Both the position numbers and the translations under genes were made by a program. From assembly GCA_001970955.1 (NCBI GenBank), contig MPUH01001190.1, positions 1-21,564 of the forward strand: 21,564 bases of DNA. Direction: 5' to 3'. The notes beneath the pieces are model-generated. The model had not been told where the DNA came from, ran no database searches, and saw only the letters and a list, made by a program, of their open reading frames with translations. The number at the start of each line of letters is the position of its first letter. The first letter of the stretch is position 1. Origin of the DNA: Stentor coeruleus. Its lineage: Eukaryota; Ciliophora; Heterotrichea; Heterotrichida; Stentoridae. Below are positions 8,580 through 15,057 of the stretch, piece by piece.

Positions 8580-9362
8580 TTAAGAACTATAAATATTATG
8601 TGAAAGCCCTGTTTCTACACGTGCACAAGTGTCTTCTAAAAGTTTTATAAGGGTTTCCTCAGTTAGTTCTCTTTCTTTTTTCTCTTTCATTAGCTCCTGT
8701 CTGATCCTACTGTCCATTTCGTCTATTAATGATGTATAAACTTTATGTGAATCTTCTCGGGCTTTAGACTGTATTTCAACAAGCTCATACATCCTACACA
8801 TCTCTTCTTTGATTTTCTTTAATATCCTATCATACCCATTTTCACGATTGTTGCTCTCACATTCGACCGCTTCCTGAAGCAAAGTTATCTCACTAGTAAA
8901 CTCATCAATACGTTTTTCTTCAGTTTCTTCTCTAATGCTTTTCTCTTTACTCATTTCCATCTTAACCTCAAAAATCCTTTCCTCTACAACTTTCGACACT
9001 TTCCCCAAAGCTTCTTTCCCTGCTTGTTTTTCCAAATTCATATCGATCATCAGATTGCTTTCTAGTAATTTAACTTCTTTACACTTTCTATCATCTAATG
9101 TTTCTTGTGATTCACGTTCTTTTACCATCTGCTCCTGTAGTTTAACTAAAGATTCTTTAAAATTCTAATTAACAGTTACAGTATACTTCATTTCTTCAGA
9201 CGCTTTTATTTTTACAACCTTTTCTTCTAAAGAGTTGATTTTATACATGTTCATGTCCTTACGAGAATCCTTTTCGTGTTCAATTCCAATTTGTAAGTTC
9301 ATGATTTTTTCAGTGATTTTTTTGATTTTTAGTAGTCCTGGGGTATTAAATTCCCTTTCCAT
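8580..9362 (-). CDS. SF-assemblin (striated rootlet fibre protein), two exons
   Basis: Exon 1 is 9362-9180 (61 codons) and exon 2 is 9164-8580 (194 residues plus TAA). They are joined across a 15-nt intron at 9165-9179 that carries an in-frame TAG; removal gives a 255-aa protein. The chain is almost entirely charged alpha-helix with long heptad-like repeats. The C-terminus KKERELTEETLIKLLEDTCARVE is the hallmark end of SF-assemblin/beta-giardin family proteins (typically EESEETLLxLLEDTCxRVE), and the length is close to the family's (about 250-300). In flagellates and ciliates these proteins form striated fibres attached to basal bodies (rootlets, kinetodesmal-type fibres), which suits a ciliate with a large ordered cortex. 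The start at 9362 gives a short non-helical head (MEREFNTPGLL). Its stop is 9 nt from the PP2A-A start. Confidence 0.92.
9165..9179 (-). other. 15-nt spliceosomal intron in the SF-assemblin gene
   Basis: On the minus strand the intron reads GTAACTGTTAATTAG: GT...AG ends, exactly 15 nt, in phase 0, with an in-frame TAG. The two flanking ORFs are in the same frame and both fit the coiled-coil family, so removing these bases restores one protein (…EEMKYT/NFKESL…). Fifteen-nt introns are characteristic of Stentor and close heterotrichs. The A at position 10 or 11 would be the branch-point candidate. Confidence 0.9.
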
Positions 9363-10253
9363 GCTTATTTACAAATATTATGGCTTCTAGTTATTTTTAT
9401 AAACATTAATTATTGACTTCAGGATTTCGTTTAAAACTAGAAATTTTTATAGGTATGACAAAGTTTTGGTAGGTTTTAAGGGTTATGCTATTTATATAGG
9501 AAAAGCTACCTTTTTTTGAATAATCATTCAGCTTTACTTTAGTAAATATATCAATCATTGATGAATTCTGCTTATTAATCTATAATTCTTATGTTCTTCT
9601 TAACAAACTTTTGAATCGGTTTCATTATTTTTAGTAACCTTTGGCTTTTAAATTTCTTATAAACACTGAGTTTTTTTCTGAACTTTCTGCTACAATTTTT
9701 TGTTCTTAGCATTCTCGGGTACTTCCTATATTCTTATAAACTTTTTCTTTTATATAAAACCAAGTCTAAGTATCTGATTTTTCTCTTTTCCTAATATACT
9801 TCATCATTTGCCTCATACTCATGTTTTAATATATAAACTTCAACCCAATTTACATCATAATTGCCCATATTTTCTTATATTCAAAGTTGTTTCAACTATT
9901 TCGCCAAAGTCCTTAGGTAAATCAATTAAATTGCTTTCCAGGTTGCCTTTTTTTTTTTGAGCTCTTGATATATTTCTGCATTTTTTGCATCCATCCAAAT
10001 ATTTATTTTTATTCACAGCTATTTAAAAGTTAGAATTTTTTCTAAGTTTAATCTTTTTTGTATGAATTATATTTGATTACTGAGATACTTATTTTTTTTT
10101 ATCTTGTCTGGGGTTAATTACTTCTATGCGTTTATTTTTCATCTGAATTAAGTCTAATGTTAATCAATATAAGTTTTTTGCTGATAATTATACTATTATT
10201 ATAATATTTGATAATAATTCGTATTGATAAAGCTTCTAATAATTTGTCTATAA
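9363..10253. other. Spacer, 891 nt, between divergent genes; contains a gene relic
   Basis: No intact gene was found. The SF-assemblin-proximal 150 nt are G-rich on the + strand. Most of 9575-10012 is a decayed coding region on the minus strand, annotated separately. Further coding-like but stop-riddled minus-strand sequence reaches about 10150. An 11-T run is at 9948-9958. Confidence 0.5.
9575..10012 (-). pseudogene. Decayed protein-coding relic, family unknown
   Basis: Minus-strand translation gives a protein-like path across frames: INIWMDAKNAEIYQELKKK up to an A11 run (9948-9958 on +), then, one base out, GNLESNLIDLPKDFGEIVET and TLNIRKYG, then another frame change near 9866 into NYDVNWVEVYILKHEYEAND. 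That last frame then runs with only a TAG and a TAA to 9575 (KIRYLDLVLYKRKSL, EYRKYPRMLRTKN, then a Lys-rich end). A 15-nt GT...AG candidate (9785-9799) could remove the TAG, but the other breaks remain. I do not recognise the family. The mixed composition and long near-open frame are unlike the simple AT-rich spacers. Most likely this is a dead gene copy; assembly indels could contribute at the homopolymer. Confidence 0.5.
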
Positions 10254-10694
10254 ATGGAAAATTTGAAAAATGAATATTTATTAAGACTTGAAACTATACC
10301 AGAACAAGATAAAGAGTTTATTAGAAATGGAGATGGTAAAAGGTTCCAATTTAATGTAGATAATGGGATATTTGTTAGTATACAAGAATATGATTGTCAG
10401 AAAAATACACTTTTTGCTGATGTACTTGTAATAGAAACTAGTTTTTACCCCAAAAACCATAATGTTAAGGATATCAGAGAAAAAATTATAGCGATTAATC
10501 AAGTTGAATTCCTTGGAGTATTCATTTATGATTCAGAAACTCAGAAAGTTATATTTAGATCGACTGGGCATTGTGCTAAAAATCGATATGTTGAGTATGT
10601 TAGTGAATTTTTCGAAGGGAAAGATGGGCATTTCGCAGCTCCTTTTAGGTTTAATAGTTTTAAGGCTTCAAAAGTCGTCAAAGCTTATTATTGA
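10254..10694 (+). CDS. Hypothetical protein, 146 aa
   Basis: A complete ORF from ATG to TGA, preceded closely by TATAA (…GTCTATAAATGG). The sequence has mixed alpha/beta character: strands such as KRFQFNVDNGIFVSIQEYD, FADVLVIETSFY, EFLGVFIYDSE and KVIFRSTGHC, followed by a helix (YVEYVSEFFEGK) and a basic end. There are two cysteines, no membrane helix and no signal peptide. The short beta-rich fold suggests a small soluble domain protein, but no family is recognised. The next gene downstream on the same strand starts 125-149 nt after its stop. Confidence 0.7.
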   Translation: MENLKNEYLLRLETIPEQDKEFIRNGDGKRFQFNVDNGIFVSIQEYDCQKNTLFADVLVIETSFYPKNHNVKDIREKIIAINQVEFLGVFIYDSETQKVIFRSTGHCAKNRYVEYVSEFFEGKDGHFAAPFRFNSFKASKVVKAYY

Positions 10695-10755
10695 ATAAGA
10701 AATATTTTTTATTTTTTATAAGTTCACATTTTAGGTGTGTAAAAAAATATTTTTT

Positions 10756-10763
10756 GCTTATAA
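10756..10763 (+). promoter_or_regulatory. GCTTATAA element upstream of the tetraspan gene
   Basis: An exact GCTTATAA followed by AAA, lying 56 nt before the ATG at 10820 and 80 nt before that at 10844. It is farther from the start than the other copies, so its relevance is weaker. Confidence 0.25.
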
Positions 10764-10843
10764 AAATACAGATTTGTGTATATTGTTATCTTTTCTCAGT
10801 TAAATTTAATAAAAGTTATATGCAAGGGATTCTCCAGTCAACA

Positions 10844-11515
10844 ATGTCGACCAAGCGTCTGATTCTTGAAGGTTCAGAGAAGACTAAGCAGACATCAATT
10901 TTCTTATTAATTGCAGGCTTTGGACTTCTTATTCTCCTCACATTGTCTTACTTAGGTACAGGCACATCATGGACTTGTGAACTTGATAGTTCAGACCCAA
11001 AACATGCTTATGTATGTAAACAACTACGTAAAGATGCATCATGTATGAGTCTAACAGGGCCAATCAATACAGAAATCATTCTTAATATCAACAACGAAGT
11101 CAAAGCTTCAGCTTTAATCATCTGTCCTTGGGAAAACGGAATTTCCGAACTAAGAGTTTGCTTTATACTTGGAGCCTTACTCACAGTTATACTTGGTATA
11201 TCATCATTATCTAAAGAAGACAAAAAGCTTTCTGAAGTCCATATAAATGCTGCATACTTTTTCTCATTACTTTTAGCAATAGCTGCTTGTTTTGACTTGT
11301 ATGCAATTGAAGACTCAATTGTAAACAACTTTTCCTTATGCACAATGACTGAGGATTTCATTGATAAAAGTGGGGTTAGTGGAGAACGTATGGAATGCTC
11401 ACATGGGGTTTATAGGTTTACTGTTTACACAGGTTTCATATGTAGTCTTTTACTGATTATTGCAGCTTTACAGGTTAGGAATTGGAGATCAAGCTTAAAT
11501 ATGACAGTAGAGTAA
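10844..11515 (+). CDS. Four-helix (tetraspan) membrane protein
   Basis: From ATG 10844 the protein has 223 residues. An in-frame ATG at 10820 would add eight (MQGILQST), and upstream sequence in frame has no other ATG, so 10844 or 10820 is the start. Four hydrophobic helices are clear at about 17-38 (SIFLLIAGFGLLILLTLSYLG), 101-122 (CFILGALLTVILGI), 135-156 (YFFSLLLAIAACFDLY) and 191-213 (YTGFICSLLLIIAAL). The first external loop (~39-100) has a Trp and Cys45, Cys58, Cys67 and Cys94; the second (~157-190) has Cys166 and Cys185, so disulfides are likely. Both ends are cytosolic and short. Topology resembles claudin/PMP22- or tetraspanin-type proteins, but no CCG motif is present. Two more four-helix genes lie at the other end of the window. 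Confidence 0.85.
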   Translation: MSTKRLILEGSEKTKQTSIFLLIAGFGLLILLTLSYLGTGTSWTCELDSSDPKHAYVCKQLRKDASCMSLTGPINTEIILNINNEVKASALIICPWENGISELRVCFILGALLTVILGISSLSKEDKKLSEVHINAAYFFSLLLAIAACFDLYAIEDSIVNNFSLCTMTEDFIDKSGVSGERMECSHGVYRFTVYTGFICSLLLIIAALQVRNWRSSLNMTVE

Positions 11516-12456
11516 TACGTTTAAATAAAAATTAATAGTAGGATAAAGTTTTTATGTTAATATTATGATGATTTAGAGGAAATTTAGAAAGGAATTTAAA
11601 GGTGCATAGAAATTTATGATTGAGATGATTATAGAGGTTATTTTTATGATAATATATATGCATTTTAAGCTTTGAATGAGATATTTGGTTTTTATGAGAG
11701 GAATATAGAATATTTATGTTTTTAAAAAGCGTGTTTGTATAGGTTATTATTTGAAAGTTGATATTGATTAAGTAGAATTTGGTAATTTATTATGGGTTTT
11801 GGATTGAGTTTTATTTGATGATTTTATATATTGCATATATTATTTTTCATAGAATATTTAGAAAAGGTGTTTTTAAAAAATGAGAGCTTGTGCTATGCTA
11901 ATGATTTATGATATCAATAGCTGCAGTATATTTATTTGTAGAATAGACGGGAGGCATTTATGAGGAAAATATATGGGAGAAAATAGAATTTTGAAAAAAT
12001 GTGAGAAGGTGATGGAATTGATATGAATGTTGAAAGAATTGATTTATTTAACCTCTTTAATGAATATAGATTATATTCTGAATTAAAGTTTCTTAATATG
12101 GATTTTAGTTAGAATTTCATGTCTATAAATAATAATTTTTTGATAGTTAATATATATATGCATGATTTGCAAAATGTAATAAGAATTTCAAAGAAAATTA
12201 TGATATTAATTATTGATGTATATAAATCAATATTATTAGCAATGAGCAAGTGTTTTCGTAAGTAAAAAATCCTTTAAAGCTATTTAGATTTTGAAATCAT
12301 AAATTTATTAAAATATAATTTATAATCCCTTGCATCATAAAAAATACTTTCTATAAAACCTGATAACACTCTTACATAAAAATCCAATTAAAAGTTACTC
12401 CACTGAAATAGCAACTTACAAATAATATTATATGACAACAAAGAAAATGGTATAAT

Positions 12457-12561
12457 AAATCCAAAAAACCTATCCACACACCTAAATCCACCAAACCATA
12501 TAATTCCANAAATCCAAAAAACCTATCCACACACCTAAATCCACCAAACCATATAATTCCA
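12457..12561. repeat. 52-bp direct duplication around a single N (12509): assembly join
   Basis: Bases 12457-12508 and 12510-12561 are identical and separated by one N. As at 6051 and 20141, this is best read as two contigs joined without merging their overlap. Confidence 0.92.
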
Positions 12562-12772
12562 ATCAAATTCTTCCTAAATTTTACAATCCATGATCACTAC
12601 CACCCTATCTCTTCTACCCTATTTTAACCACTCATCTTTCACTACAATTTCTAAGTACATCCAGTTCTATCTTTCCTTCTCAACTTCCACTTAATCCCTT
12701 TCACTTATTTATTATCTTTAGTCTGATTTCAAACATAAGTCTTTAAACCTTCTTGTTAATTCTAGTTTTAAT

Positions 12773-12780
12773 GCTTATAA
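12773..12780 (+). promoter_or_regulatory. GCTTATAA element upstream of the CRAL-TRIO gene
   Basis: An exact GCTTATAA ending 17 nt before the ATG at 12798, within a C-rich leader. It shares sequence and approximate position with the elements before 8570 and 14008. Confidence 0.35.
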
Positions 12781-12797
12781 CGATATTACAATAAAAC

Positions 12798-13970
12798 ATG
12801 AATCCAATTCCACGAGAAGCATACGCATACTGGCCTTCCAGCGACCAGTGTCTAATCGAAACCAAAGATTCAGTTGAGCGGCTGGTTTTTGGTCGACAAA
12901 GCTACAAAGACTGGGAACTGTCAGCACTGAGTCAGCTTGAAAGAATGTTAAAAGACAAGTTACAGGGAGACTCAATAGACACTTCTGAAAAACTTCGGTT
13001 TCTATATGGGACTGGATGGAAACTACCTCTAACCGCTGAAACACTTGAAGACCATGTTCAATGGAAGCAAGATTGGCCTTCATATAAACTTGTTTATCCA
13101 CTGATTTCAAGCATCCTCAACAGTGGAGGAGTTTATATTCATGGCAGAGACCACAGATATAGACCTATTATTATCTTAACACCCAAAATATTATCAAACT
13201 TCCCTCAACACCTATTAATGGCAACTGGATACTTTTTACTTGAATATATAAAAGATCACATGCTTTTACCTGGACAAATTGAAAATTGGGTTTTAATCAT
13301 CGACATGCAAGGATTTGAAATTAAAGATTACTGCAAAAAAATCATCTTCGACCTACAAACACATTACCCCTGCAGATTAGCTCAAGCTTATCTATTAAAC
13401 ACAAACAAAAACATTCAAAATTATTTAAAATACTTCTCATGTAATACCCAACAGAAATTTAATATTATAGAAAAGTGCGCAGCACTTTTAAAAACTTGTA
13501 ACCCTCGGCAAATTGAAGAGAAGTTTGGGGGTACTGCAGAAAACTTACTAAGTTTCTGGCCTCCAGTATTCCCATCTTCTGATTACAAAGCTGAGTTTGA
13601 CCCTCCTGAAGGTTTTTTATCAGCATATTCTAGTTATGATGAGTATTTTTTTCAACAGCCAAAGCTTTATTCAGATCTGAGTAGTTTGAAAATTTCACAA
13701 TTTGAAGATAAAGAGTCTTTTATATCTGTTTCTGAGTTTAAAGATGAGATTTGGCAAAAACTCGATATGATTTCTGGGTCGTTTTCTTTTTTAAACTCTG
13801 ATATATGTGGGAAAATCCAAGATACAGACCCTGAAAGTCATTTAAAAGGGCTACGAGGGAGGTCCGAAGACATAACCCGAACCTCATCAAACGTGGCAAA
13901 AAAAATGTCTCTTGAACAGGAGCTCATAGAACCAAATTGTTGTATAGACAGTTCTTGTTTAATCATATAA
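12798..13970 (+). CDS. CRAL-TRIO (Sec14-like) lipid-transfer protein with C-terminal CaaX box
   Basis: The 390-residue protein has the Sec14 layout. A short helical N-domain lies at ~63-95 (KLRFLYGTGWKLPLTAETLE then QWKQDW, matching the LLRFLRAR…A…ML…W pattern). The CRAL-TRIO lipid-binding domain spans ~100-250: GGVYIHGRDHRYRPIIIL, then ENWVLIIDMQGFEI, then the hallmark HYPCRLAQAYLLNTNKNIQN, and NPRQIEEKFGGT (the Q-x-x-x-E/F-GG end). Such proteins bind and move phospholipids or other hydrophobic ligands between membranes. After a ~140-residue low-complexity tail, the protein ends CCIDSSCLII, a good CaaX prenylation signal (Cys-Leu-Ile-Ile, with extra upstream cysteines available for palmitoylation). 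This would anchor it on the cytosolic face of a membrane; that is inference from the motif. The downstream gene starts 37 nt after its stop. Confidence 0.93.
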   Translation: MNPIPREAYAYWPSSDQCLIETKDSVERLVFGRQSYKDWELSALSQLERMLKDKLQGDSIDTSEKLRFLYGTGWKLPLTAETLEDHVQWKQDWPSYKLVYPLISSILNSGGVYIHGRDHRYRPIIILTPKILSNFPQHLLMATGYFLLEYIKDHMLLPGQIENWVLIIDMQGFEIKDYCKKIIFDLQTHYPCRLAQAYLLNTNKNIQNYLKYFSCNTQQKFNIIEKCAALLKTCNPRQIEEKFGGTAENLLSFWPPVFPSSDYKAEFDPPEGFLSAYSSYDEYFFQQPKLYSDLSSLKISQFEDKESFISVSEFKDEIWQKLDMISGSFSFLNSDICGKIQDTDPESHLKGLRGRSEDITRTSSNVAKKMSLEQELIEPNCCIDSSCLII

Positions 13971-13992
13971 TAATAAAAATATATTAATTACG

Positions 13993-14000
13993 GCTTATAA
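13993..14000 (+). promoter_or_regulatory. GCTTATAA element upstream of the 14008 coiled-coil gene
   Basis: An exact GCTTATAA ending 7 nt before the ATG at 14008, in a spacer of only 37 nt between two same-strand genes. In such a short spacer it is the only distinctive motif. Confidence 0.35.
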
Positions 14001-14007
14001 CTTTTAA

Positions 14008-14892
14008 ATGAAGTCTAAAGAAATCCCTTTAACATCGATGTCATATCGTAAATCTCGGCCTCTTCTTCCAGCGAATTTCGCCATGAAAATCATAGAAAAA
14101 GAGATTGAGCTTGAAAAATCCTGGTCACAAAACATCATAAATGAGCTTGTAGAACTTTATTCCCAAGCTATTGAATATTACAACTACAATAACGACCCTA
14201 AATTTTACGACTATCAAGACCGTATGCATAAAATGCTTCTTAAACCTCAAGTTATGTCTGCGATATCTAATTCATCACACTCAAGAGTCAAATCAGAACC
14301 AGCCAAACTTTCACTTGATGATCATAAACTTGAGATTGAAAAATCAAGGAAACTTATGGCTGCTGAGCTCCATTCAACATTATCAATAACAACACATAAA
14401 GCTGAAAGAAGTATAACTAGAACTATAAACCAACATGAAAATGAAACTAAGGATTTAATGGATTTACTTACAGACAATTTTAGACAACAAGATACAGATT
14501 TGATGAGCCGTTTGGAAAACAGAAGGAAAATGAATAGAACTTTTCATGCTGAGACATCTTTTACAGAACAAAAGTTGAATATGAGCTATGGAAATGCTGG
14601 GGATATTATTGAAAGTGATAGGTCTGGAGGATTTTTGATTGATAGGACTGAGATGAATAAAAAAATCGAAGAAGTTATGGAGAAAAATTTTGCTGAAAAA
14701 TCAGCGAAGATTGCTGAGATTAGTGTGAAGTATGAGAAAGAAATTATTGAAATGCAAGATGATGGGGTTATGGCTTTGGTGATTACTCAGATGAGGCAGA
14801 ATATGAAGGAAGAAATTGAATCGATTAGTAGGGAGTATGATGAGAAGAGAAAAGCTGAGGTAAGTAGGATTAAGCAAGAATATGTATGTTGA
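14008..14892 (+). CDS. Coiled-coil protein, 294 aa, unknown function
   Basis: The ORF runs from ATG to TGA, 37 nt downstream of the CRAL-TRIO gene on the same strand. The first 100 residues are basic/polar (SYRKSRPLLPANFAMK, then helix IEKEIELEKSWSQNII). Helical charged segments follow at about 110-175 and 215-290 (MNKKIEEVMEKNFAEKSAKI, EEIESISREYDEKRKAEV), which look like coiled coils. There are no membrane helices and no known domain. A cytoskeletal or scaffold role is possible but unproved. Near the 3' end bases 14860-14874 read GTAAGTAGGATTAAG, a 15-nt GT...AG block in phase 0 without a stop. If spliced, the protein would lose five residues (VSRIK) and keep the same end. The 5' third is C-rich and the 3' end strongly G-rich. 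Confidence 0.82.
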   Translation: MKSKEIPLTSMSYRKSRPLLPANFAMKIIEKEIELEKSWSQNIINELVELYSQAIEYYNYNNDPKFYDYQDRMHKMLLKPQVMSAISNSSHSRVKSEPAKLSLDDHKLEIEKSRKLMAAELHSTLSITTHKAERSITRTINQHENETKDLMDLLTDNFRQQDTDLMSRLENRRKMNRTFHAETSFTEQKLNMSYGNAGDIIESDRSGGFLIDRTEMNKKIEEVMEKNFAEKSAKIAEISVKYEKEIIEMQDDGVMALVITQMRQNMKEEIESISREYDEKRKAEVSRIKQEYVC

Positions 14893-15057
14893 TGAAGTTT
14901 TTAAGATATTTTTTATGGTTTGGTATATGATTTTTTTAATGATATATTTAGTTAGATAATTATAAGTTACTAGAAAATAGTTGATTTTTTGTATGTAATT
15001 ATATTTGTTGTTGTATATGATTCTGAGCTTTTGTTTATGTTTATTATTTATAGTCGC

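Larger units (their letters stand above)
11516..12797. other. Long spacer, 1282 nt, no gene; strand-skew flip and an assembly join
   Basis: From 11520 to about 12240 the + strand is G-rich and C-poor; from about 12290 to 12797 it is C-rich and nearly without G. A coding-like fragment at 12005-12112 (+, EGDGIDMNVERIDLFNLFNE...) has no good start or family and may be debris or chance. An N-marked 52-bp duplication sits at 12457-12561. A minus-strand ORF across that join exists only because of the duplication. No RNA gene was recognised. Confidence 0.5.

Noticed and set aside
10691..10843. N-terminal extension of the tetraspan protein from TTG at 10691
   Set aside because: It starts at a non-ATG codon and adds about 51 residues of AT-rich, Phe/Lys/Tyr-rich sequence. 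In-frame ATGs at 10820 and 10844 give a normal four-helix protein.
12372..12566. Minus-strand ORF with a repeated GFRCVDRF-type segment
   Set aside because: It exists only through the N-marked 52-bp assembly duplication and has no start context or family.
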